From positions 24,919 through 88,918 of the forward strand of contig JBBFLK010000013.1 of assembly GCA_037479115.1 (NCBI GenBank): a DNA stretch of 64,000 bases, given 5' to 3'. A program made the translations under genes and the position numbers. Below, piece by piece: positions 43,180 through 52,080 of the stretch. Below the pieces are notes generated by a model, which was given only the letters and a program-made list of their open reading frames with translations, had not been told where the DNA came from and searched no databases. Within the stretch, counting starts at the first letter, position 1; each line of letters opens with the position of its first letter. This DNA is from Anaerohalosphaeraceae bacterium (GTDB taxonomy: Bacteria > Planctomycetota > Phycisphaerae > Sedimentisphaerales > Anaerohalosphaeraceae).

Positions 43180-44776
43180 ACTCTTCCGGCCCGACAACTC
43201 GTACGGTGGGTTCCAGAAGGCGGACGGTCTCATAGACTTCATCCAACCCGCGGCTCCAGGCGTGAACTGTTACAAAACTGTACCCATCCGGACTGTCTGG
43301 ATTTTTCGGCATGGCATTCAGTGCAGCAGCCAGCTCTTTCGGGCTTGACCGCACATGCGGATAAAACTTTTCATCACGGAAATCGAAACGAGCCGTCACA
43401 ATGGGTTTTTCGCCGACCCAGAAAATCCGCCCTTGCGAATGAGCGTACGCCATATACTCCAGATAGAAAAATCCCCGCAGGCAGTCGATTTGGGCAAAGG
43501 GCTCGATGATACGGGCATAATCCTCCGTCAGCCGTTTGGCGGGCTCCAGCCGGTCAATCAGCAGAAGCGTCCGCAGGTCCGCTCGTTCCAGATATCCTTT
43601 CAGCCGTTCAGCATGTTCTTTCATTGCCGGAAAATGACTCGGATAAAAATACCCCAGCCCGCAGTACGCAACAAAGGCATCCTTTTCCGTCGCCTTCTCA
43701 TACCACATCTCCAGGCCGCCGGGAGACAACTCGACCAAGGCCGGGGCCATTCCCCAGCCCATCGGAAATTGTCCCCGATGAGGATTTCGGTAAAACCGGC
43801 GGTTCGAGAAGAAGGAATGCGTACCGATTTCCGTCAGAATGTTGTCCATATCACTCAGAATGAAGGTAACGGTATGAACCCCTTCCTGCCGCATGGGCTC
43901 TTTCCGTTCGGCTTTCTGGACAAACCGCCGCTCCCTCATCACCGGCCCCAGCGAGGCGTGAACCGACAGATTCACCATCCAGTCCGAGGGAATTTGGAAA
44001 AAACCGGCCTCGGAATGCTGCTGAATTGAAACTCCTTCATCCGAGGAAGTCGGGGACTGCCAGCCGTACACCGGTGAGCAGACAGCCATTTTCTGATAGA
44101 CTTTCTGTGAAAGCTCCTTATCCGGATACCACCAGTCCAATGCCCGCAGCGCCGGTCCCCAGTCCCTCAGAAAGGCCGCACTCGGATGCTGCCGGCGGGT
44201 ATGGGTGTGAATGATAATCGCCTCCGGGTTAATCTGCTTCTCATAATTCTCATACACCCATCGGCAGTCTTTTCCCCGCACATCCGCCGCCATCGAATAG
44301 CCGGCCCTTTCAAAAATCTCCCGGAGACCGACATCCGCCGCCGGCGCGTCCAGAAGCCCTGCCATCGTTGTTGCCGCACTCAGTGAAGGCCGATCACGCA
44401 AATCATACAACACATACCGCCCGCTCGTGCAGGACTTCAGGGCTGCAATGAGCCCTGCAAAATCTTCTGCATAGGTCCGGTCAAATACAATCTGATGCTC
44501 GGCCGCCAGATATTCCGGAAAGGTCGGGTCGCCCAAATCAATCCAAATCCGGGGTCCGCTCGTTCGAGCGGCTATCCCCTGCAGGGTCTGCACGGCAACA
44601 AACTGACTGTCCGGCGTATCCGATTTCCTGACAAAAACATAGATAGATTGTCCCGCCTGAAGCGGCTGAACCGGTCCATACAGGGGGCTTCGTTGGATGG
44701 ATGCCTTTTCTGGAGACACAGCTCCCGACGTGCTGACGCCCAGTCCGAGGACGACAGCCAAAACAGATAGGGTCAT
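43142..44776 (-). CDS. GxGYxYP-family putative glycoside hydrolase
   Basis: A 544-residue secreted protein; the name-giving motif appears as CGLGYFYPSH, with TFILSDMDNI and the N-terminal IYVFVRKSD domain of the same family. Members are found in polysaccharide-use loci and are predicted carbohydrate-active, but activity is unproven. A signal peptide occupies about residues 1-20. The start at 44776 is set by GAGGA seven bases upstream; a TTG two codons earlier is too close to that site. Last gene of the minus-strand mannan-type locus. Confidence 0.85.
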   Translation of the reverse strand: MTLSVLAVVLGLGVSTSGAVSPEKASIQRSPLYGPVQPLQAGQSIYVFVRKSDTPDSQFVAVQTLQGIAARTSGPRIWIDLGDPTFPEYLAAEHQIVFDRTYAEDFAGLIAALKSCTSGRYVLYDLRDRPSLSAATTMAGLLDAPAADVGLREIFERAGYSMAADVRGKDCRWVYENYEKQINPEAIIIHTHTRRQHPSAAFLRDWGPALRALDWWYPDKELSQKVYQKMAVCSPVYGWQSPTSSDEGVSIQQHSEAGFFQIPSDWMVNLSVHASLGPVMRERRFVQKAERKEPMRQEGVHTVTFILSDMDNILTEIGTHSFFSNRRFYRNPHRGQFPMGWGMAPALVELSPGGLEMWYEKATEKDAFVAYCGLGYFYPSHFPAMKEHAERLKGYLERADLRTLLLIDRLEPAKRLTEDYARIIEPFAQIDCLRGFFYLEYMAYAHSQGRIFWVGEKPIVTARFDFRDEKFYPHVRSSPKELAAALNAMPKNPDSPDGYSFVTVHAWSRGLDEVYETVRLLEPTVRVVGPEEFIELIRLNLGSK

Positions 44777-44786
44777 AGTCAATTCC

Positions 44787-46217
44787 TCAAATCTCTTCCA
44801 GTTTCAGCAGGTCCGGATATTCGTGATACACCTTCAGAATCAGTTCGCCGAAGAGCGTATTGGCCCAGGCGAACCAATGACGGGTGAAATCGTTTGGATT
44901 GTCTTTGTGGAAGGCCTCATGCATAAATCCCGTATCGGCATCCGTGGTTTTTAGCAGATGCAGACACATCCGAATCTCCTGCGGGTCCTGACTGGTCAGC
45001 CCGCGCAGAATGATGCCCATCGGCCAGATATGCGTCTTGCCGGTATGCGGGCTGCCGGCCCCTTCGGCGGCTTTGCCTTTCAGATACCAGGGATTCCACT
45101 CACTCAAAAGAAACTTTCGCGTCCGCTGATACAGCGGGTCTTTCGGACGGCAGATGCCCAGATACGGCAGCGACAGCAGACTGGGCACATTCGAATCATC
45201 CATAAACAGGACATTGCCGAATCCGTCCGCCTCATAGGCATAAATCGTCCCGAACTGCAGATGTTTGGCCGTTCCCCATTTCAAAACGGCCTTTTCCACT
45301 TCGTCGGCCAGCTGCCTGCACTCCCGCGCAAACGCCTTATCCATTCGCCCTTTTTCGTAAATCTCCGCAACCTGACGAAGCGACTGGACCGCAAACAGAT
45401 TCGACGGAATCAGAAACGGCAGAACTGTTGCGTCATCCGAAGGACGGAACATCGAGGCAATCATTCCCACCGGACGCATCGGCTGGCCCGTCCCGTCAAA
45501 GACCGGCGCATCGGTCATTCGGGACGTAACCCGGATGAACCGGTATGGGCTTTGTCCATCCTTTCGCTGCTCCGTTTTAAAAGTGGAGACAATCAGCCGC
45601 ATCGCCCGGTCCCAGTCGGCATCAAAACAGGACATATCTCCCGTTTGCCGCCAATATTCATGCGCCAGCCGAATCACATAGCACAGCGAATCCACCTCCC
45701 ATTTGCGTTCATGAATCCCCGGGCCCGGAGCCGGACGGTCCGACGCCCAGTGAGAGGGACGATTCATATCCTTGTAAAACGCATTCGCATAGGGGTCCAG
45801 CAGAACACATTTCGTCTGCCGACGGATCAGTCCGGCAATCAGCTGACGCAGCTTGGCATCTTTCTGAATCAGCGGCATATAGGGCCAGACCTGACAGGTC
45901 GAATCCCGCAGCCACATCGCATCAATATCGCCCGTAATAATGAAGGTGTCAGGTTTTCCATCGATGATTTCAAAATCCACGGTTGTATCGAGAGTGTTCG
46001 GAAAACAATTCTCAAACATCCAGGCCAGTTTGGGGTCGCGAATCTGCGGTTTGACCTGACGAATCGTCTCCTCCACCGCCTCGCTCACAAAGGTTCGCTT
46101 TTCCAGGGGCGGACGGCGGGAAACATATTGTTCAGCCGCATGCGAAACCCCGCCCGCCATCCATCCCAGCAAGGCCGTCCATTGAATCAATCTGCTTACG
46201 GCTTCCAGCCGAATCAT
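44787..46217 (-). CDS. GH125 exo-alpha-1,6-mannosidase
   Basis: A 476-residue secreted enzyme. After a signal peptide (about 1-27) the GH125 core shows ITGDIDAMWLRDSTCQVWPY, KWEVDSLCYVIRLA, GMIASMFRPSDDATVLPFLIPSN in part and KTHIWPMGIILRGLTS. Characterised members cut alpha-1,6-linked mannose from mannan or N-glycans. It lies ten bases before the GxGYxYP gene in transcription order and 28 bases after the ROK gene. Together with GH76 and GH92 it points to alpha-mannan as substrate. Confidence 0.92.
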   Translation of the reverse strand: MIRLEAVSRLIQWTALLGWMAGGVSHAAEQYVSRRPPLEKRTFVSEAVEETIRQVKPQIRDPKLAWMFENCFPNTLDTTVDFEIIDGKPDTFIITGDIDAMWLRDSTCQVWPYMPLIQKDAKLRQLIAGLIRRQTKCVLLDPYANAFYKDMNRPSHWASDRPAPGPGIHERKWEVDSLCYVIRLAHEYWRQTGDMSCFDADWDRAMRLIVSTFKTEQRKDGQSPYRFIRVTSRMTDAPVFDGTGQPMRPVGMIASMFRPSDDATVLPFLIPSNLFAVQSLRQVAEIYEKGRMDKAFARECRQLADEVEKAVLKWGTAKHLQFGTIYAYEADGFGNVLFMDDSNVPSLLSLPYLGICRPKDPLYQRTRKFLLSEWNPWYLKGKAAEGAGSPHTGKTHIWPMGIILRGLTSQDPQEIRMCLHLLKTTDADTGFMHEAFHKDNPNDFTRHWFAWANTLFGELILKVYHEYPDLLKLEEI

Positions 46218-46244
46218 CTTCAGTTCCTTTCCTGAATCGTGGAA

Positions 46245-47351
46245 TTATTTGTCCAGCTGACTCAACGCAAAGGCGTACGCCCCCACCGATACGGCTCGGC
46301 TGGTTTCCATCACTGCCCGTCCGAGCCCTATCCGCTTCATCGAATCATAGCAAACCGTCCGCCGAGAGCCGGGAACGGTAATTTCTTTTACCTGCCCGGC
46401 CAGAAAGGCCCGGCGTCCCTCCTCACTTTCCAAATCAAAACACCGCTGGACCAGCCGGTTAAACTTCTTGCCGCTGTAGCTTTCCAGCTGCCCGTTCATT
46501 TCCGCCAGGACTGCGTTAATAAACAGTGGATACGCCGCCGACAGCCCGCCTCCGATAACAATCAATCCATCCAGCAGCGTAATGGCATTCGCCAGCGCGT
46601 CGCCGAGGACTTCGCCCAGTTCTGCATAGGCCCCGACGGCCGCCGCTCGATTCCCTTCCCGCTGTCCTATCCCGATTTCATAAATCTCCTTGGGGCTGGG
46701 GGCCTGGTCAAACGGAATCCCCGCCAGCCGGGCATAGGAACCCCGTACCGCACGGATGCTCACCCCTTCCTCTGCAAAACTGTTCGGATGCCGTTTCTGG
46801 CGGACAATCCAGATTTCGCCGGCCGCAGAGTTGTCCCCGACATACAGCCGGCCGTCCGCCACAATCCCGCCTCCGAATCCTGTTCCCAGCGTCACGCCGA
46901 ACAGTTTCGAATAGCGTTTCGGAGAGCCGGCCTCCTCGAGCATCCGATTCACCTTCGGCAGGAAACCGGCAATGGCCTCTCCATACGCAAACAAATCGCC
47001 GTCGTTATTGATAAAAACCGGAATCCCAAAGGTCTCTTCGAGAAAGTCCTTGAGTGCCACACCGCCCGCATACGCCGGCAGATTCCCGACATTATCGATA
47101 ATTCCGTTCGGATAATCCGCGGGTCCGGGAAAGGCAAAACTGATAGCCGCCGGCTTTGTTTTCAGTCGGCTGCTCACCTGCCGAAAGCCGCTGACCATCG
47201 TTTCCAGACTTTTGGCGAGGTCATTCGCATAGGCCGGCAGACGAACCGGCTCGACAATCTCCTCAAAACCCTGCATCGCCGAAAAGACAAAGTTTGTCCC
47301 GCCCGCATCGAGCGTCAAAACCGTCCTCGGGTCCTTCTTCCAATTCTCCAT
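46245..47351 (-). CDS. ROK-family sugar kinase (divergent)
   Basis: A 368-residue protein with the ROK fold: LTLDAGGTNFVF phosphate loop, SFAFPGPADY, FINNDGDLFAYGEA with the catalytic Asp, and GTGFGGGIV. The usual zinc motif CxCGxxGCxE is absent: the matching region reads AAGEIWIVRQKRHPNSF. Start 47351 is used because AGGAG lies eight bases ahead; the frame opens seven codons earlier at a TTG. Position between the MFS transporter and GH125 suggests it phosphorylates imported mannose or a related hexose. Confidence 0.85.
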   Translation of the reverse strand: MENWKKDPRTVLTLDAGGTNFVFSAMQGFEEIVEPVRLPAYANDLAKSLETMVSGFRQVSSRLKTKPAAISFAFPGPADYPNGIIDNVGNLPAYAGGVALKDFLEETFGIPVFINNDGDLFAYGEAIAGFLPKVNRMLEEAGSPKRYSKLFGVTLGTGFGGGIVADGRLYVGDNSAAGEIWIVRQKRHPNSFAEEGVSIRAVRGSYARLAGIPFDQAPSPKEIYEIGIGQREGNRAAAVGAYAELGEVLGDALANAITLLDGLIVIGGGLSAAYPLFINAVLAEMNGQLESYSGKKFNRLVQRCFDLESEEGRRAFLAGQVKEITVPGSRRTVCYDSMKRIGLGRAVMETSRAVSVGAYAFALSQLDK

Positions 47352-47375
47352 TTCCCTTTCTCCTAAACGCAAGGA

Positions 47376-48536
47376 TTAAGCACAAACCGCCTCTTTTTTG
47401 GCTTCTTTCCACAGCGACAGGACCAGCAAATACACAAAACAGACCGCGGGAACCAAAAAGGCGTTCTGTCCCCAGCCGCTGTCCACAAACTTGCCCATCA
47501 AGAGCGGCACGACCGCCCCGCCTGCAATCGCCATACACATCAGACCGCTCAATTCACTGCTGTGTTTAGGGTCTTTTTCGACCGTAATCGAAAACAGCAT
47601 CGGCCAGATATTCGCATAGCCCAAACCAGCCGACAGAACACCGAGCGGCGCCAGCATGGCATTGCCGAACATCAAAATCGCCGCTCCGGCAAGCCCCAGG
47701 ACCGCTGAAATTACGAAAAACATCCGCGGCGTAATCCAATGGAGCACCACCGGTCCCAAAAGCCGCCCGGCTGTGAGCATCAGGAAGAAAAACGCCGGCC
47801 CGAACTTCGAGGCCGTACTCTCCGCCACACCCATCCCTTTCATCAGAGGCATTAAAAACCGCCCCATACACACCTCCGCCCCCACATACAGGAAAATCCC
47901 AAATACGGCAAAGGCAACGAACGGTTTGCCCAGCAGGGCCAAACTGGAACCGATGCTCGGCGGCACATCCGCCTTGCTTTCCTCAACCTTCAGCATCGCC
48001 GCCCAAATGAAGGTAATCAGCATCAGGATAAAGAATATCGGGAAGACCGCCCGCCAGCCCAGACGCTCCAGCAGAAAGAATCCGGCCGCCGCCGTCACCA
48101 GATAGGATGAGATGGTACTGCCGACCCCCTTGAATCCCTGCGCCAGACTCAGATTCCGGCTGTACTTGCCCTCGGCACCGACATCCCGCAGAATGGGATT
48201 GCCCGCCACCTGCAGCAGGGTTGTGCCGATGCCCAGCACAAAAATACACCCCAGCAGAAACGCAAACCCCGGCTCAAACAGACAGGGGATCAGCATCGCC
48301 GCCGCATTCAGCCCAAGCCCCAGCAGCAGCAGATTCTTCTTGCCGATTTTGGCCGCCAGAACCCCGCCCGGCACGCTGAACACCGCAAAAGCGATAAACA
48401 CAAAAAACGACAGCAGCGTTGCCATCACATTGCTCAGCTGATAATTCTGACGCACGGCCTCCGAGAACGGCCCCATTGCATCGGCGACCCCCATCACAAA
48501 AAACGCCAGCAAAATCGCTCCGGTTTTGTTCTTCAT
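47376..48536 (-). CDS. MFS sugar transporter (FucP/GluP-like)
   Basis: A 386-residue protein with about twelve membrane helices. The start MGVADAMGPFSEAVRQNYQLS and the GKKNLLLLGLGLNAAAML and FVLGIGTTLLQVAGNPIL segments resemble the fucose/glucose-galactose permease branch of the major facilitator superfamily. The locus has no TonB/SusC-SusD pair, so this is the only visible importer. It starts 62 bases after GH92 and is followed 24 bases later by the ROK kinase. Confidence 0.88.
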   Translation of the reverse strand: MKNKTGAILLAFFVMGVADAMGPFSEAVRQNYQLSNVMATLLSFFVFIAFAVFSVPGGVLAAKIGKKNLLLLGLGLNAAAMLIPCLFEPGFAFLLGCIFVLGIGTTLLQVAGNPILRDVGAEGKYSRNLSLAQGFKGVGSTISSYLVTAAAGFFLLERLGWRAVFPIFFILMLITFIWAAMLKVEESKADVPPSIGSSLALLGKPFVAFAVFGIFLYVGAEVCMGRFLMPLMKGMGVAESTASKFGPAFFFLMLTAGRLLGPVVLHWITPRMFFVISAVLGLAGAAILMFGNAMLAPLGVLSAGLGYANIWPMLFSITVEKDPKHSSELSGLMCMAIAGGAVVPLLMGKFVDSGWGQNAFLVPAVCFVYLLVLSLWKEAKKEAVCA

Positions 48537-48598
48537 ATACTCCTCTTTTTCCGTTCCAATATTGATGATTTAGTTTCTTTCAATGTGAAAATCCGGCT

Positions 48599-50905
48599 TT
48601 ATTGTTCTCGCGACATCGAATACGGTGCATCGTTCGGTCCGCTGCCCCATTTTTCATTGGGGACAGGTCCCATCTTCAGGTCCAGCCGACCTCCCTTCAT
48701 CAACTCCTGATGTTTTAAATAAGTCCGGGTGATGGTTCGCCCGTTCAGTCTGGCCGACTGAATGTACCGATTTTCCGGAGAGTTCCCCCGGGCCGCAATG
48801 ATAAACTTTTTACCATTTGACAATCGAATCACCGCTTCTTCAAACAGCGGTGAACCCAGCACATACTCGCCCGTCCCCGGGCAGACCGGGTAAAACCCGA
48901 GGGCCGAGAACACATACCATGCGGAGGTCTGCCCGTTGTCCTCATCCCCGCACAGGCCGTCCGGCGTCGGATGGTAGAGCCGCTCCATCACCTCCCGCAC
49001 CCATTTCTGGGTCTTCCAGGGCTGCCCGGCATAGGCATACAGATAAATCATATGCTGAATCGGCTGGTTGCCGTGGGCATACTGACCGAAATTCATCACC
49101 GCCATCTCAATAATCTCGTGAATCGGGAAGCCGTAATAAGAGTAGTCATACTTGGGCGGCGTAGTAAAAACCGCATCCATTTTGGCAACAAACGCCTCCC
49201 GCCCGCCCATCAGGTCAATCAGCCCCTGCGGGTCATGAAACACCGACCAGGTATAATGCCACGCACAGCCCTCGGTAAAATCGCCGCCCCATTTCTCCGG
49301 AATGAACGGGCTGGCCCAGGTGCCGTCTTTGTTGCGGCCCCGCATAAAATTCGTGGAGGAATCAAACAGATTTCGATAATACTGAGCCCGCCTGCGGAAC
49401 CGCTCGATTTCCTCCTGCGGACGGCCCAGGGCCTGCGCCAGCTTCCAGATGGTAAAGTCATCATAACTGTACTCAAGTGTCCGTGCAGCACTTTCCCGGA
49501 TGCCGACATCGGACGGGATGTAGCCCAGCTCGTTGTAATACGATACACCCATCCGCCCCACTGACCCAAGCGGTCCGGCATTCTCCGTATTCTTCAAAAT
49601 CGCCTCATACAGGGTCTGGATGTCATACCCCCGGATTCCCTTCAGGTATGAATCAGCAATAATCGCCGCCGAATGCGAGCCAATCATACAGTCCCGATGT
49701 CCCGGGCTGGCCCATTCCGGCAGCCATCCGCTTTCCCGGTAGGTATTGGCCAGGCCCTCCATCATCCGCGCATTTTCCTCCGGATACAAAATCGTCGTCA
49801 GCGGGAAGGCCGCGCGGAAGGTATCCCAGAAGCCGTTGTCCGTGTACATCGGCCCCGGCAGCACTTTGCCGTTATAGGGGCTGTAATGCACGACCTGCCC
49901 CTGTGCATCCACCTCTGTAAAATCCCGCGGAAACAGCAGGGTGCGGTACATTGCCGTATAGAAATTCTGATACTGCTCTTTCGTTCCGCCGCGAACCTCC
50001 ATGCGTCCGAGGTGTTCATTCCAGACAGCCCGCGCCTTCCGGCAGGTCTGGTCAAAGGTGTCGCTTGCAACCTCCCGCTTCAAATTCAATTCCGCCTGCT
50101 CCAAACTGATAAAAGACGAGGCCGCCTTGAGGCAAACCGGCTCATTGCGGCGGGTCTTCAACCGAACCGCCGCCATCACATGCTCGCCCTTGTGTTCCAG
50201 AGCCCCTTCGCGAATCTGCCCTTCATTCCAGACAATCACCTCCTCGAAATCACGGTCAAAAACCACCACAAAATAATTGGCAAAATTGTCGGGCACGCCG
50301 CCGTTGTGATTGCGGCAGTATCCGACAATCTTTCGCTCCGCCGGAACAGCCTTCACCCACGAGCCCTTGTGAAAACCGTCCACAATCACATAGGAAGCCT
50401 CTGAATCGGGAAACCAAAACCGGAATTGAGCCGCCCGCTGCGTCACCGTCATCTCCGCCGTCGTATCAGGATCCGCCAGATACACCTTGTAATAGTACGG
50501 TTTGGAGACCTCCGTCTTGTGCGAAAACCAGCTGGCCCGCTTCTCTCCATCAAATACCAGCTGGCCCTCCAGCGGCATCAGCGCAAACGCTCCGTAGTCA
50601 TTAATCCACGGGCTGGGCTGATGCGTCTGACGAAATCCGCAAATCTTGTGTGCATCATGCTGATAAATCCACCCGTCGCCCATCTTGCCTGTCTGCGGCG
50701 TCCAGAAATTCAGTCCCCGCGGCAGCCCGACCGCTGGATACGTATTGCCTGTCGAAAAACCAAACCACGAATCCGTTCCCACCAGCGGATTGACATAATC
50801 AACGGGTTCCGCCGTCTTCTGTTTTGCCGCTCCGCAAACAGCCTGCAGAGCAGCCAATACCGCAATCCCGACTCCGTTCCGCCACATCTTCCATCCCGTC
50901 TTCAT
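48599..50905 (-). CDS. GH92 alpha-mannosidase
   Basis: A 768-residue secreted enzyme. Signal peptide about 1-26 (WRNGVGIAVLAALQAVCGAA). The N-terminal beta-sandwich begins VDYVNPLVGTDSW; the (alpha/alpha)6 domain has SPGHRDCMIGSHSAAIIADS, GCAWHYTWSVFHDPQGLI and GNQPIQHMIYLYAYAGQPWKTQ in part. GLCGDEDNGQTSAWYVFSALGFYP is the family's calcium/catalytic segment (quoted in part). GH92 enzymes are calcium-dependent exo-alpha-mannosidases. Start 50905 has GGGAG in front, two bases after the GH76 stop; the open frame extends upstream but lies inside the GH76 gene. Confidence 0.95.
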   Translation of the reverse strand: MKTGWKMWRNGVGIAVLAALQAVCGAAKQKTAEPVDYVNPLVGTDSWFGFSTGNTYPAVGLPRGLNFWTPQTGKMGDGWIYQHDAHKICGFRQTHQPSPWINDYGAFALMPLEGQLVFDGEKRASWFSHKTEVSKPYYYKVYLADPDTTAEMTVTQRAAQFRFWFPDSEASYVIVDGFHKGSWVKAVPAERKIVGYCRNHNGGVPDNFANYFVVVFDRDFEEVIVWNEGQIREGALEHKGEHVMAAVRLKTRRNEPVCLKAASSFISLEQAELNLKREVASDTFDQTCRKARAVWNEHLGRMEVRGGTKEQYQNFYTAMYRTLLFPRDFTEVDAQGQVVHYSPYNGKVLPGPMYTDNGFWDTFRAAFPLTTILYPEENARMMEGLANTYRESGWLPEWASPGHRDCMIGSHSAAIIADSYLKGIRGYDIQTLYEAILKNTENAGPLGSVGRMGVSYYNELGYIPSDVGIRESAARTLEYSYDDFTIWKLAQALGRPQEEIERFRRRAQYYRNLFDSSTNFMRGRNKDGTWASPFIPEKWGGDFTEGCAWHYTWSVFHDPQGLIDLMGGREAFVAKMDAVFTTPPKYDYSYYGFPIHEIIEMAVMNFGQYAHGNQPIQHMIYLYAYAGQPWKTQKWVREVMERLYHPTPDGLCGDEDNGQTSAWYVFSALGFYPVCPGTGEYVLGSPLFEEAVIRLSNGKKFIIAARGNSPENRYIQSARLNGRTITRTYLKHQELMKGGRLDLKMGPVPNEKWGSGPNDAPYSMSREQ

Positions 50906-50907
50906 CT

Positions 50908-52080
50908 TCACTCCCGTATTGATTGGTTGGTTTCCTTGTTTCCGTAAGCCGCCGCCAGGGCCCAATATGCTCGGGCCGCCGCCGACGGATACAGCAGTTT
51001 CCATTCCTGAATCGGTTCCGGATTCGGCCGGTCCCATCGTTTCGAATAGCGTCCTTCCTTGTCCCTCACCTGCTGATGAACATACTCCATCCCTTTTCGG
51101 GCCGCCTGCCGCCACTCTTCCTGACCGGAAACCTGCCACAATTCCAGCCATGCCTCAATCAGGGTAAAGGCAAACATCGCTTCACAGTGCAGGGCCCCTG
51201 TTTTTTCATCCATCCAGCGTTCTCGGGCAGCCAGCGCCGTCCGCCGGGCCTTCTGCAGATACTCTTCGCGCCCGGTCAGCTGATACAAAAGGAGCCAGCA
51301 GCGAATCGGCATGGCGGAGTTGTAGGTCCATTTTCTCCGGCCGAGCCGCCCATCCTGCCGAATGTGGTCGAAAAACAGCCCATCCTCATCCTGAAGCGTG
51401 TTTTCCAGCCAGTCCAAAAGCCGCTGTGCCGTTTTTAGAAAGCCCATGTCTTTCGTCAGTTCGCAATAGCGCAGACAGGCAAAGGCCGTCGGCGCCGTCG
51501 AACAGGTATTTCGTCCGCGTCCGGGGGAAACCGGCTCCTGGCGCCACCAGATGCCGCCCTGCGGCGCTTCGCCGCTCAGGCAAAACTCAATGGTTTTCCT
51601 CGCCTGCAACAGAAAGTCTTTCTTTCCGCAGGCCTCATAGGCATCCAGCAGCCCCATCGCAATCCAGGCATTGTCATCATAATACCGCTCGATCTTCTTT
51701 CGCCCTTCCGGCAGACAGTCGTATCCGCCGATGCCGTTTTCCTGCACCCAATACGACTGCAGAAAGCCGATCAGCTCCTCCGTCTTTTGGCAAAAAACGG
51801 CATCCACTTTTGCCGCCTGCGCATACGCCAGCAGCAGGATGGAATGTCCCCAGGCATAGGCTGGTGCCGTGCGGCTTTGGTCCTCCGAATACCCGCCGCC
51901 CGGCAGTCGATGGTCTCGCTCGATTGTCTCCAGTGTCTCCCGTCCCCATGTCTGGAATACCTTGCCGGGCGGCAGGTTTTCTCCGCGGGCATACGGCCTT
52001 ACGCCCGGGCCTGCAAGCCCAACAAGAAAGCACAGCCCCCAACCCATCCAGAAGGTTTTGTATTCTACTGCACCTTCCAC
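50908..52080 (-). CDS. GH76 endo-alpha-1,6-mannanase (putative)
   Basis: A 390-residue secreted (alpha/alpha)6-barrel protein. YYDDNAWIAMGLLDAYE and KWTYNSAMPIRCWLLLYQLTG match GH76, and the paired aspartates of YYDD are candidates for catalysis. GH76 members cut the alpha-1,6 backbone of mannan. The start is a GTG with GGAGG nine bases ahead, overlapping the GH127-like gene by 16 bases; an ATG 11 codons later is the alternative. A signal peptide covers about residues 12-34. Followed two bases later by GH92. Confidence 0.85.
   Translation of the reverse strand: MEGAVEYKTFWMGWGLCFLVGLAGPGVRPYARGENLPPGKVFQTWGRETLETIERDHRLPGGGYSEDQSRTAPAYAWGHSILLLAYAQAAKVDAVFCQKTEELIGFLQSYWVQENGIGGYDCLPEGRKKIERYYDDNAWIAMGLLDAYEACGKKDFLLQARKTIEFCLSGEAPQGGIWWRQEPVSPGRGRNTCSTAPTAFACLRYCELTKDMGFLKTAQRLLDWLENTLQDEDGLFFDHIRQDGRLGRRKWTYNSAMPIRCWLLLYQLTGREEYLQKARRTALAARERWMDEKTGALHCEAMFAFTLIEAWLELWQVSGQEEWRQAARKGMEYVHQQVRDKEGRYSKRWDRPNPEPIQEWKLLYPSAAARAYWALAAAYGNKETNQSIRE

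Noticed and set aside
50906..51151. Extended N-terminus of the GH92 protein
   Set aside because: The upstream 82 codons overlap the GH76 coding region and encode a Gly/Arg-rich stretch; the signal peptide begins at the chosen ATG, which has a ribosome binding site.
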